The position numbers were made by a program, and so were the translations under genes. 64,000 nt of DNA, taken from contig NZ_CP126161.1 of NCBI RefSeq assembly GCF_030127105.1, forward strand, positions 1,922,001 through 1,986,000, read 5' to 3'. This DNA comes from Haloarcula pelagica (GTDB lineage Archaea > Halobacteriota > Halobacteria > Halobacteriales > Haloarculaceae). Below are positions 26,659-35,385 of this stretch, piece by piece (the stretch's first letter is position 1; each line of letters starts with the position of its first letter). Below the pieces are notes generated by a model that was not told the origin of the DNA, made no database searches, and saw only the letters and a list, made by a program, of their open reading frames with translations.

Positions 26659-29600
26659 TGACGACTGCTTCCTCGACAATCTCGATTTCTTCGTCGGTCA
26701 GGCCGTACAAATCGTAGACGATTTGATTGATCAGGTCGTCTGTGCGCTGAATCTTCCCGTCGAGTTCCTCCGCTCGCTCGATGGCCTCTCGATACCGTTT
26801 GAGGTCGTCGGCCACGTCGTCGGGGTCAGGGAGAGTTATCGCCTCCAGCCGGTCGACCAGCGAGTTCGTCTTCGTGGTTGTCTCGCGGAATCCGGCGAAA
26901 CCACCGGCTTCCTTGACGGCGACCGGCACGAACGCCTCCACGAGGTCGGCCTTGATTTCGGAGAGGTCGGTCAGACGCATCGCAGGCATCGGCTCTGTTT
27001 CTGTGTAGCCCCACTGGTCGGTCTCGTATGCATCTTCATCGTCAGGCTTGTAGCGAGCCGTAGCGTGGATGATGACTGTGCTCTGGTCCTCGCGTTCGCA
27101 CGTTACAGTCCCGATCCGAATGTTCCCGTACTCCTCCTTTGTGGCGGCCAGTTTCGTGTCGCCAACTCCCTCTGGAGGCTGGTAGATGCCGATGTCAGTG
27201 AGTGATGGTCCCTCCGAATATGGCTGTATATAGTCGAGGAGAGCAAGATTCAGGTCATCTCGCCGCTCGCTAAGATTTAGAGCTACACATGCTAAGTCGG
27301 AAAGGCGTTCTCCGGGACTCATCTCCTTGTCTTTGATTACGTTCTCGAATGTCGGCTCTGTCTCCCGCTCAGTTGCTGGTGATGAATCAGGGACAGGGAG
27401 TGGAGAAAGATACGAGGTCTTGAATCGGCGGAAATCACCGCGCAGAACGGAACTTGTATGGTAGACAAAAAACCACATCGGGGCACTATTTAGCACAGCG
27501 AGCAGATACTCTCGGTGTCGCTCTTCATTTCGCTCAGGCACGATACCGTAAGCTGTGTCGGGAAGGAAGGTGGTCCCGCTATGGTCTACGGTAAATTCAC
27601 ATCTTTGACAAACGTCTGGAGTGATAACTTTGGGTGCCTCAAACAACTGTTTCTCCCGCGACCGGTAGAGGGCATACCACTCCCGATAACGCATATCCCC
27701 AGTCCCCCGGTCAGCAAGTCGCTCTTTGAATTCGGTGAGATACTCGAATGTTAATGGATACTCGTTCTGGAGCTTGTTTTCCGGAATTGGGCGTGTTTCT
27801 CCCCGGTGTGTTTCGTGCGGATAGACGACCGCTTCTTGGGCCTGTGTGGAGCCAAACCGTTCAATAACGTCACCTCGAAGTAGGGGTCTGACAATCTCTG
27901 ATTCCAATTCGTACTGAGCACCATCTAAGGCACACTCAATCTTCACCGTCTCCTTATTCCTCTCGATTATCTCTACAAACAAGACTTTGTTATCTCCAGA
28001 AACGATGCCCTCCGACAGGTACTGTGATTGTTCTTTTATTGGTGTGCCACCCTCCCGAAGTTTATCGAGCACGTTGCGTTCCCGTGGTCCTGTTAGTGCC
28101 CACTTTTCATCATCAAGGTCGTCCAATTTAATTTCAGCTCTTGGTGCCTGGTTGAGTCCGACTTCGCTTGCTTCGCTGGCCTCGGCGTATTCGAACGCCT
28201 GGCCTCTGCTCTGGAGAGATAGGATACAGGTGTAAGTCGTCACACCTTCAAACACCTGATGTCGACCGAAGTCAACGATTTCGCGGAGTAGCTGGTTCGA
28301 GACGAGATACTGTCGTAGCGGTTGCCCGGCACCAGATTCGAAGAACTTGTTGGGGAGGATATACGATAGTCGACCATCAGCCGTAAGTTCTGTCCCGACC
28401 TTGACAAACAGCGCATAGATGTCGAACCGACCCGTTGCGATATCGAACGTCTGTAGAGCGTAATCCGCGAACTGTGGTACTGAACGCCTGAGATTCTGAA
28501 TCTTGACGTATGGCGGATTCCCAATTACCGCATCGAATCCGGCGTCTTCTCGCGTTGTCCCGCCCTCTCTGTAGAATACCTCTGGGAACGCCAGCTTCCA
28601 GTGGAAGAAATCTTGCTCACCGGCTGTCGCTTGGGCACTTCTGAACCAATCAGTATTTTTGACGGCCATCCACTCTTCGTCATCCTCCAGTGCCTTCGCC
28701 ATGCGTTCGTAGACACCACTTGGTACATCGAGGCCAAACCGCTCGGCTGTATGGACGTTCGCCATCGCCACGAGTCGTCGACGGAGTTCGTCTTGCTCGA
28801 TTTCGGCGTACTTACGTTTCATTTCGCGCACGTCCTCGACTGTCTCATTCTCTATGTCGAGGAACTCGCTATAGATGTCCATCAGGCGCTCGATAGTGCC
28901 TTCACGGGTCGCGCCGAACTCAGCCAATGACGCCTGCTCGCCGTCTCCATTGGCGTCGGATTCCAGTTCCTCGATGTCCTCAATGTCTGAACCGACCAGT
29001 GAGTTGCCCTGCTTGAAGTGGTGGTCGAGGAAGGCGAGCGGACGGTCGGCGGCCAGGGTCTCCAACCACATCGACAGCTTCGCCAGCTCGACGGCCATCC
29101 CGTTCAGGTCGACACCGTAGATACACTCCTTGGCGATTTCTCGCCGAATGTGCTGTTCGTCGAAGGCCACGCCGAACTCGGTCTCGGCCTCTCGGACCTC
29201 GGCCATCACCTGCTCGGACAGATAGCCTGTCGCTTTCGTCAGGAAGTGACCGCTACCCATTGCGGGGTCAAGAATCCGAAGGTCGGTCACACGACGGAAG
29301 AAAGGTCCGATGTACTCCTGTGTGCCCGGCTCGAAGCCCTGGTCGATGAGGTCTTCGCGTATCTCTTCGACCAGCGGGCCGACCGTCTCCTCGACGATGT
29401 ACGTCACGACATAGTCGGGCGTGTAGTACGCACCGGTGGCTTTGCGCTCGCCTTCATCGTTGACGACGTATAGGCCGCCCTCGCGGACGGTCTCGACGGC
29501 GTCGGCTACGCTGACTTCGGTAGCAGGCTTCCAGACCTGGCCACCGTCCTCCGCGACCGCTGCATACTGCTCGGATGCAATACGGAACTGATGCTCAAGC

Positions 29601-30895
29601 AGGCCCTCGTAGACGCTCCCGAGGTGGCGTGTGTCGAGGTCGGCGTAGTCCGCTAGCACGTAGCGACCCTCATCGTTTTGCGTGGTTGATAGCCGGTAGA
29701 TGACCTCTGCGAGGTACTGGTTGCTCACCTCATGCTCGGTAAGGAAATCGTGGGATTCATGATCGAACAAGCCACCGTTGTACGGCGGAATACCGAGGTC
29801 GTCCTCGCCTTCGTCAATAAGCCGAAACAGGTCTTCGAGTCGGCCCCACATTCCCGTCGAGTAGTCACTGAACTCTTCGGCGAACCCCTCGTCGACTTCC
29901 CCGATTTTATCGTGGATTTCGAGCCGGAGAGCATCAAGGCTGAAGTTCTCCTCGTAGTCGTCCTGCGCTCGCTGGTCCTCGGGATGGATGAGCCCACGCG
30001 CCTCTGCGTAGAGTACAAACATCAGCCGGTAGAGGAACACGAGCGACTGCTCTTTCAGTTCGTCCAGAGATTCTTCATCGTCGGGGTCAATGTCAAGGTC
30101 GTCGTTGGTCTCGACGAATCCTCGTCCGAGTACCCGCAGGGCGGTGAAGACGTTGTCCTGTAGATTCTCTCCGAGTTCCTGTGACGCCGTCTCGCTTTCG
30201 GACCACACCTCGTCCAGAAACGTCGTCCCACCGGACTCGTGAAACGTGGCGGGCCGGAAGAACAAGTAGAAGTATTTGAACGCCTCCATGTCGCCGCGTT
30301 CAAGCAGCTCGGGGAGGTCTACTTCGTAGTAGGTCTGGGTCTCGTAATCGTTGGTACCGTAGAGTCGCCACTTGCGACCGTTGGTGAGTACGCCCCACTG
30401 AATGTGCGACGGTGTATTTTCGAGATAATGCTTGGTCTGATGAGAGGCGTTCCGGTATGGGCGCTGTTCGCTAAACTGCACGTTGAAATCGGCGTCCCAC
30501 TGTTTGGCTTCGACAATGCCCACACCACGTTCAAACAGGTCAGTTGTATCCTGGGTATCTAAGTAGACCTTCGCGGCCTCACGGCGAGCTGTAGGCGTCT
30601 CAAACAGGAGCTCGTCAACGAATCCACCCCCATTGGGGAGTGTAACTTCGTCCTGCGTCCCAAACCCGAGCACATCGAGAACTTCATCTATCCAGTTATC
30701 GATGAGCGCGTCCTCGCCATACCCTTCGACCAGTGGGCCTTCTAACTCGTATAACGACTGGAGCTCTTCCATCGCTTGACGAGCTGCTTCATCGCAGTCC
30801 CACTCGTCTCGCTCCTGCACCCGACCATCCAGATAGTGGCTGGAGAACAGATTCGAGTTTACATATGGTCGTTCAGAGAGAGTGGCTTGGCTCAT
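26651..30895 (-). CDS. Eco57I/PglX-like restriction-modification methylase (type IIG-like)
   Basis: 1414 residues. Order: a PD-(D/E)XK-like region near the N-terminus (GVGIVEAKQWDADFNVQ, about 125-140), a helical middle, TGAYYTPDYVVTYIVEE (about 487), S-adenosylmethionine motif I LRILDPAMGSGHFLTKATG (about 541-560), and the amino-methyltransferase motif IV IGNPPYVK (about 791-798), then a large target-recognition and C-terminal region. This makes it an N6-adenine methyltransferase of the Eco57I type, with or without its own nuclease. Start chosen at ATG 30895 (MSQATLSERPYV); ATG at 30943 is the alternative. A small nuclease gene overlaps its 3' end. Confidence 0.85.
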   Translation of the reverse strand: MSQATLSERPYVNSNLFSSHYLDGRVQERDEWDCDEAARQAMEELQSLYELEGPLVEGYGEDALIDNWIDEVLDVLGFGTQDEVTLPNGGGFVDELLFETPTARREAAKVYLDTQDTTDLFERGVGIVEAKQWDADFNVQFSEQRPYRNASHQTKHYLENTPSHIQWGVLTNGRKWRLYGTNDYETQTYYEVDLPELLERGDMEAFKYFYLFFRPATFHESGGTTFLDEVWSESETASQELGENLQDNVFTALRVLGRGFVETNDDLDIDPDDEESLDELKEQSLVFLYRLMFVLYAEARGLIHPEDQRAQDDYEENFSLDALRLEIHDKIGEVDEGFAEEFSDYSTGMWGRLEDLFRLIDEGEDDLGIPPYNGGLFDHESHDFLTEHEVSNQYLAEVIYRLSTTQNDEGRYVLADYADLDTRHLGSVYEGLLEHQFRIASEQYAAVAEDGGQVWKPATEVSVADAVETVREGGLYVVNDEGERKATGAYYTPDYVVTYIVEETVGPLVEEIREDLIDQGFEPGTQEYIGPFFRRVTDLRILDPAMGSGHFLTKATGYLSEQVMAEVREAETEFGVAFDEQHIRREIAKECIYGVDLNGMAVELAKLSMWLETLAADRPLAFLDHHFKQGNSLVGSDIEDIEELESDANGDGEQASLAEFGATREGTIERLMDIYSEFLDIENETVEDVREMKRKYAEIEQDELRRRLVAMANVHTAERFGLDVPSGVYERMAKALEDDEEWMAVKNTDWFRSAQATAGEQDFFHWKLAFPEVFYREGGTTREDAGFDAVIGNPPYVKIQNLRRSVPQFADYALQTFDIATGRFDIYALFVKVGTELTADGRLSYILPNKFFESGAGQPLRQYLVSNQLLREIVDFGRHQVFEGVTTYTCILSLQSRGQAFEYAEASEASEVGLNQAPRAEIKLDDLDDEKWALTGPRERNVLDKLREGGTPIKEQSQYLSEGIVSGDNKVLFVEIIERNKETVKIECALDGAQYELESEIVRPLLRGDVIERFGSTQAQEAVVYPHETHRGETRPIPENKLQNEYPLTFEYLTEFKERLADRGTGDMRYREWYALYRSREKQLFEAPKVITPDVCQRCEFTVDHSGTTFLPDTAYGIVPERNEERHREYLLAVLNSAPMWFFVYHTSSVLRGDFRRFKTSYLSPLPVPDSSPATERETEPTFENVIKDKEMSPGERLSDLACVALNLSERRDDLNLALLDYIQPYSEGPSLTDIGIYQPPEGVGDTKLAATKEEYGNIRIGTVTCEREDQSTVIIHATARYKPDDEDAYETDQWGYTETEPMPAMRLTDLSEIKADLVEAFVPVAVKEAGGFAGFRETTTKTNSLVDRLEAITLPDPDDVADDLKRYREAIERAEELDGKIQRTDDLINQIVYDLYGLTDEEIEIVEEAVVNE

Positions 30896-31144
30896 TCGAG
30901 ATATACCAGATTGCTTCCGCCAACTCACAAATAGATGACGCAAGAGGTGGTGATTTCGAACCGTCTCCTATTCTCTGTGTGATTTCCTGCACTGTCACTT
31001 GTTCTCTCAGTAGTTTCAAGTACTCTGACCTGTTTATTAATGGTACAAGATAGGCTATATTGTGCGGGCCACCTGAAATTGGCCCCTCAGCAGGGTGCTG
31101 TATAACGGCACAGTCGCGGCTTCGGCTGTGTCGTTAACCCACCC

Positions 31145-31411
31145 ATGGCCTACGACATTTCCTTCCGAAGCGGTTCCGAGACGGCGTTTGAGACGCTGAA
31201 CAGCGAGGCCGTTTCCCAGATTCAGAAGAAACTCGACCGTGTCGCTACTGCGGAGTTCCGGTCGCCTACGGATTGGGACTACTCACCGTGGAGCGGCCAG
31301 TCCAACGGCAAATATAACTGGGGCTCCTACCGTGTCTTTGTCGACATCGTTGAGGAGGAGAACGAGATTGTCGTCCACGAAGCTCGCCATCGCGAGAATC
31401 TCTATCGGTAG
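31145..31411 (+). CDS. RelE/ParE-like toxin, no antitoxin visible
   Basis: 88 residues. The C-terminal half YNWGSYRVFVDIVEEENEIV and VHEARHRENLYR follows the RelE/ParE pattern (YRV...D......V..V.HR...Y), and the N-terminal helix pair SEAVSQIQKKLDRVATAEF fits. RelE toxins cleave mRNA at the ribosome. No antitoxin-like gene is immediately next to it; the upstream 250 bases hold none that I can read, and the downstream gene is a nuclease. It may be solitary, chromosomally neutralised or inactive. Confidence 0.7.
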   Translation: MAYDISFRSGSETAFETLNSEAVSQIQKKLDRVATAEFRSPTDWDYSPWSGQSNGKYNWGSYRVFVDIVEEENEIVVHEARHRENLYR

Positions 31412-31533
31412 ACGCGTATTGTAAAGCAGGCATACCCGATTTCCCTATGACGGTCAGGTAGCGCGGGTTGCCTCCTTTGACAACTGCTCAGCACCGTCGC
31501 AAAGACAATATGCAGCGTCTGTGTGGAGGAAGT

Positions 31534-32619
31534 ATGCCTATCGAATTTGGACTCTGGAGAATTGACGACAATGACTTTCAGCGCCTCTCGTCTGGGAAAC
31601 TTAACGACGAATCTCGCCTCGAAAAACTACTCATCGAAGATCCGAATATGCTGGGTCGCGATCTCCTCATAGTTGGTCAACAAATCAGAACGGCAAGCGG
31701 AAATAGACTTGATTTGCTCGGCATCGACGCAGATGGCGATCTACACATTATCGAATTGAAACGAGATCGAACGCCCCGAGATGTCGTCGCTCAGGCGCTT
31801 GATTACGCCTCGTGGGTCCGTCAGTTGACATACGATGATATCACGGACATACACGATGATTTCGATGACACCCGGGAGTTTGAGGAAGCCTTTGGTGAGA
31901 AGTTCAGTTCTGCGAGACCAGAGGGTGCCTCTGGTGTTCCAGAAGATATCAATCAAACCCATAGTCTCACTATCGTCGCTTCAGAACTGGATGCTGCTAC
32001 AGAACGTATCGTAGAGTATCTTGCGGAGGAATACAGTGTACCAGTCAACGCTGTCCGTTTCAATTATTATCAAGACGACGGCCGAGAATACATTGGTCGC
32101 ACTTGGCTCATTGATCCGCAAGAGACGCCTGAACCGCCGAGTAAACGCGAAGCATGGAACGGCCGCGATTACTACGCTTCCTTCGGCCATGGAAAACACC
32201 GATCTTGGTCAGATGCACGTGAGTACGGATTTATATCCGGTGGCCAGGGTGAGTGGTACAGTCGAACCTTGGATCAACTTTCTGTGGACGATCGGATTTT
32301 TGTTCATATTCCAAAGAGAGGATACGTTGGTGTCGGCACAGTCACGAAAGAGAAAACCCCGGTTGGGGAGTTTGAGGTCGAGACCGACGACGGGACAAAA
32401 TCGATTCTTGATGTGGATATCGACGCCGAGGCGATGGACGAGAACGTAGAGGACGAAGCACTGCGTGAGTATCTTGTCGGTGTCGAGTGGATTGATGACC
32501 GGCCACTTGAGGAGGCCTACTGGGAAACCGGCATGTACGCAAATCAAAACACTGTAACGAAGCTCAGGAATCAGTTTTCATTGGAGCGCCTGTATCAGCA
32601 CTTCGATGTGGATGAATGA
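31534..32619 (+). CDS. NucS-like nuclease fused to a C-terminal PUA-like domain
   Basis: 361 residues. The N-terminal half has a NucS/RecB-type active site: GNRLDLLGIDADGDLHIIEL then KRDRT (Asp about residue 57, E-x-K about 68-70), preceded by LEKLLIEDPNMLGRDLLIVG. The C-terminal part (from about 205: WNGRDYYASFGHGKHRSWSD, YGFISGGQGEWYSRTLDQLS, DRIFVHIPKRGYVGVGTV, GMYANQNTVTKLR) is a PUA/EVE-like fold seen in proteins that recognise modified bases. A strong SD (TGGAGGAAG) sits 4-12 bases before ATG 31534. Inference: a modification-dependent or nucleic-acid-sensing nuclease. Confidence 0.72.
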   Translation: MPIEFGLWRIDDNDFQRLSSGKLNDESRLEKLLIEDPNMLGRDLLIVGQQIRTASGNRLDLLGIDADGDLHIIELKRDRTPRDVVAQALDYASWVRQLTYDDITDIHDDFDDTREFEEAFGEKFSSARPEGASGVPEDINQTHSLTIVASELDAATERIVEYLAEEYSVPVNAVRFNYYQDDGREYIGRTWLIDPQETPEPPSKREAWNGRDYYASFGHGKHRSWSDAREYGFISGGQGEWYSRTLDQLSVDDRIFVHIPKRGYVGVGTVTKEKTPVGEFEVETDDGTKSILDVDIDAEAMDENVEDEALREYLVGVEWIDDRPLEEAYWETGMYANQNTVTKLRNQFSLERLYQHFDVDE

Positions 32620-32629
32620 GAGCGGTAGT

Positions 32630-32914
32630 TTAGAACTTTACACCACGATACCAGAGTAGTGCGCCGACGGTCGCTCCAACCAGGGGATAGAGCACTAATG
32701 ACTCTACCACTGATTCTGGCGTTGGGACATATATCTCTATGAGACCCATGATCAGAATCTGTGGCTGGTCAGTGAACTGCAGGAGATGGAACAACGCTTG
32801 GAGGTGGGTCACCGTATTCCAAATTGCATCTCCGAAGAGATAGAGCGACGCGAACCCGACGGGGGTGAGTAACATCCCGATCGCCCACTTTACCGCTCCA
32901 GTTTCATATCCCAT
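32630..32914 (-). CDS. Small two-TM membrane protein
   Basis: 94 residues with two hydrophobic helices (AIGMLLTPVGFASLYLFG and SLVLYPLVGATVGALLWY). The ATG at 32914 (MGYETGAVKW) follows 8 bases after the stop of the 222-residue gene at 32923, so they are likely one operon. No known domain. Confidence 0.55.
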   Translation of the reverse strand: MGYETGAVKWAIGMLLTPVGFASLYLFGDAIWNTVTHLQALFHLLQFTDQPQILIMGLIEIYVPTPESVVESLVLYPLVGATVGALLWYRGVKF

Positions 32915-32922
32915 ATGTAGTC

Positions 32923-33591
32923 CTAAGATGGAAGCGAGTGGTTTGCCTCGATATGCGCTGCACGCTCCGATAGACTCCACCGGAGCGCACTGTTCCGCCA
33001 TCCCATCTCGTCGTAGTTTCGGTTCCGAGACACCCGTTCATTCTCTTTGATGGCGTTCACGACAGAATCATAGCGGTTCATTCGCACAACCGGATCTGAA
33101 GGGTTGGTCAGCGTCTTTTCGACATTCTGGGCGTCCACATCTAATGCCTCGGCCGCAACATCTCGAAGTGTTTCGGGGATATCGTCGCCATCTTCACCCC
33201 CATCTGCAATCTGTAATTCTTGCTCTGTCCTGTTGGCCAGGTCATCCAGAAACCGCGACATATCTTCCTCAAGTAGAGGGACGAAATCTCGCGTACTTGG
33301 GTCGTAGAAATTCGTCTCTGTACGGTGGTGGCGGATGTACTGTCCACTACCCGGCGGATCCAGTTGTGCCAACACACCGATGTCCTCGAGATTATCGAGG
33401 CTGGTGCGAATCTGATGGTCAAGTCGGTGCGCTATGTGTTCGTCCACTTGGCTCGTTCTGGCAACCCGGTCTTTCGGGATTGTTATATTTCGGTCCCAGA
33501 ACCAGTAGGCGGCGTCCACTTGATCTTCCACGCTGTCGTGACCCTCGTTTTCATCGCGAATCCAGCCTTCAATGGTATCGTACGTAGTCAT
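32923..33591 (-). CDS. Hypothetical protein, possible winged-helix regulator or effector
   Basis: 222 residues, soluble and acidic. The N-terminal 90 residues alternate helices with VDEHIAHRLDHQIRTSLDNL and GVLAQLDPPGSGQYIRHHRT, a pattern compatible with a winged helix; the rest is helical (VAAEALDVDAQNVEKTLTNP). No catalytic motif. It lies upstream of a small membrane-protein gene on the same strand and downstream of the GIY-YIG gene, forming a three-gene minus-strand group. Confidence 0.55.
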   Translation of the reverse strand: MTTYDTIEGWIRDENEGHDSVEDQVDAAYWFWDRNITIPKDRVARTSQVDEHIAHRLDHQIRTSLDNLEDIGVLAQLDPPGSGQYIRHHRTETNFYDPSTRDFVPLLEEDMSRFLDDLANRTEQELQIADGGEDGDDIPETLRDVAAEALDVDAQNVEKTLTNPSDPVVRMNRYDSVVNAIKENERVSRNRNYDEMGWRNSALRWSLSERAAHIEANHSLPS

Positions 33592-33609
33592 GAGGAAGAA
33601 TTGAATCTA

Positions 33610-33906
33610 TTACGCTCGCGGGAACCGCTCGTTCCAAGATGGGGTTTCGGATTGAGTAGTTCCGTATGCTTCCAAGTGCTCACTCTCTAAGCCACTCGGA
33701 CTCTGCAAGAATCCGGCCTTCTTGAACCGGTAGTAGTTCGGGTTTCGTTCGTTGAGGTGTTCGAGGAGCCGACGTCGTAGGTTACTCGTCTTACCGATAT
33801 AGACCAGCTCCCCGAAGGCTTTGAGCTCGTAAACTCCCCCTTTCGTTGGGACGTTGGCGTTGATATGCTTGGAATTGGCTCGACTCCAGTTCTTCTTGAT
33901 TGGCAT
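33610..33906 (-). CDS. GIY-YIG family nuclease
   Basis: 98 residues. The GIY-YIG core reads GVYELKAFGELVYIGKTSNL then RRRLLEHLNE: the first motif is G-V-Y and the second V-Y-I-G, followed by the conserved Arg. Small GIY-YIG proteins cut DNA and occur as homing or repair/defence nucleases. The later FLQSPSGLESEHLEAYG region includes a Glu that may act as the metal ligand. It is divergent from a TrmB-like gene, with two palindromes in between. Confidence 0.8.
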   Translation of the reverse strand: MPIKKNWSRANSKHINANVPTKGGVYELKAFGELVYIGKTSNLRRRLLEHLNERNPNYYRFKKAGFLQSPSGLESEHLEAYGTTQSETPSWNERFPRA

Positions 33907-33948
33907 GTAGCGTACAGTACGACGGGAATTGGTAAGTAGAATTGCATA

Positions 33949-34016
33949 AACAACATTGTTAGACGTGGTAATAAGAAGTGAATTTATGATGGTCTAACAA
34001 AACAACTAATGTTGTT
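33949..34016. promoter_or_regulatory. Paired palindromes between GIY-YIG and TrmB-like genes
   Basis: AACAA-CA-TTGTT at 33949-33960 and AACAAC-TAAT-GTTGTT at 34001-34016 are two palindromes of similar sequence; together 33949-33964 and 33992-34016 also form a larger interrupted inverted repeat (GTCTAACAA). A TTTATGAT TATA-like element lies between them (33983-33990). This is a likely autoregulatory operator for the adjacent TrmB-like protein. Confidence 0.55.
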
Positions 34017-34020
34017 GTCT

Positions 34021-34800
34021 ATGGATAGTGCAGGTCCGTCAGGAGGCGATGAACGACCCACTTCTCTCAGCGGGGATGAGCTGAGGGAATACGTGCGGGA
34101 CGTTATGGATTGGACGGCGTACCAAGCTGCAGCATATGTGGCTGTCGCTCAGCATGGTCCACTGGAACCCAGCGAAATTGTCGCCATGACCGATGTACCC
34201 CAAGGCCGGGTCTACGATATTATGGGCCAGTTAGAGGGTAACGCAGTCAACATACAGGGCCACCAACCGAAACGGTACCAAGCTCAGCATCCACGGTCTC
34301 TACTGGGAGACAAACAAGACGAGTTCAATGAGAAGGCCGATGCTGCTATCGGGCATCTGGAGCAGCAACACGAGATACAGCGTGAACGAGCTGACCCACG
34401 CCATCCCGCCTGGGTCATGCCTGGCATCTCTGGGACGAAGCGAGAACTGGTTGATGCGATTAACAGTGCCGAGGATCGCATCCTACTGATGGACCACGAC
34501 GGGAAATGGATTCAATCCAATCAAATTCGCGATCTGGGTCAATTAGTTGACGATGATGTTACTGTCGAAGTCATCGGCTGGTCAGGATGGAGCGACAAAC
34601 TCGAACAGCTCGTCGATGACGCGGGAGCCCGGGCTTGGACTCAGGAGCGTTTTGACTCTTCATTAGCCCTTGTCGACGACGAGCTGGCGATTATGCGTTT
34701 CGGGAGAGGAGATACAGGGGTTAAAATCGAAGATGACGAGTCAGTAAACATTTTGCTTAAGGCGTTTAAGACTTCAAAAGAGAACGCAACCGAGGTATAA
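34021..34800 (+). CDS. TrmB-like regulator with PLD-type effector domain
   Basis: About 259 residues. The winged helix is VMDWTAYQAAAYVAVAQHGP then EIVAMTDVPQGRVYDIMGQL, as in TrmB. A helical linker follows (about 85-120), and a C-terminal PLD-like domain (KRELVDAINSAEDRILLMDH ... RFDSSLALVDDELAIMRFG) that lacks a full HKD motif, as in TrmB effector domains. The ATG at 34009 lies inside an operator palindrome, so 34021 is preferred. The next gene starts 4 bases after its stop. Confidence 0.78.
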   Translation: MDSAGPSGGDERPTSLSGDELREYVRDVMDWTAYQAAAYVAVAQHGPLEPSEIVAMTDVPQGRVYDIMGQLEGNAVNIQGHQPKRYQAQHPRSLLGDKQDEFNEKADAAIGHLEQQHEIQRERADPRHPAWVMPGISGTKRELVDAINSAEDRILLMDHDGKWIQSNQIRDLGQLVDDDVTVEVIGWSGWSDKLEQLVDDAGARAWTQERFDSSLALVDDELAIMRFGRGDTGVKIEDDESVNILLKAFKTSKENATEV

Positions 34801-34804
34801 TCAT

Positions 34805-35260
34805 ATGCACAAACGACTCATCCCCCTTGCACTCGCCTGCGTGGGAGATGAGAATCCGATAGAAGGTCGGACTCGGCTTCAAAAGATGGTCTTCGTCATC
34901 CAGCAGGAACTATCTCAGACAGAGGATTACAGCGAAGACCGCTTCTATGAATACTTCGCATACGACTACGGACCGTTTTCGAAAGAGTTGGCTGAGGATA
35001 TTGACGAGATGATTGACGCGGATCTGCTCATCGAGAACGAGGTTGAGTACAATGATGAGGGCGACCTCAAGTATCTATATCGAGTTGACGATTCGGGACG
35101 CGAAGTTGCTGAGAAGCAGCGGGATGATGATGATGCCCAAGCCATCATCGAATTAGCGAAATCTGTGAAGCAGCGTTACAACGAGCAGATGTCCCTTCCA
35201 GAGGTCATTGATGAAGTCTACGAAGAGTATCCAGAGTACGCTGAGAACAGCGTTTACTGA
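34805..35260 (+). CDS. YwgA-like protein (LQK...YGP fold, Panacea-antitoxin-like)
   Basis: 151 residues. RTRLQKMVFVIQQELSQTED and FYEYFAYDYGPFSKELAEDI are the two hallmark blocks of YwgA-type proteins; the spacing of L-Q-K and Y-G-P also recalls DUF4065/Panacea antitoxin domains. A long acidic C-terminal helix follows. It starts 4 bases after the TrmB-like gene and is followed by a membrane-protein gene 125 bases on. An antitoxin or sensor role for the membrane protein is inference. Confidence 0.65.
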   Translation: MHKRLIPLALACVGDENPIEGRTRLQKMVFVIQQELSQTEDYSEDRFYEYFAYDYGPFSKELAEDIDEMIDADLLIENEVEYNDEGDLKYLYRVDDSGREVAEKQRDDDDAQAIIELAKSVKQRYNEQMSLPEVIDEVYEEYPEYAENSVY

Positions 35261-35385
35261 TTATCGACTGTCAGCTCTCGGCTCTGGTGGCATGATATAA
35301 TCACTCCCGTGCTAAGACGAAATCCTACTCTCTCCTGCGGTGATGAAAGAGCATATTGCCCTTGACATAGATTCGCTTATAACTC

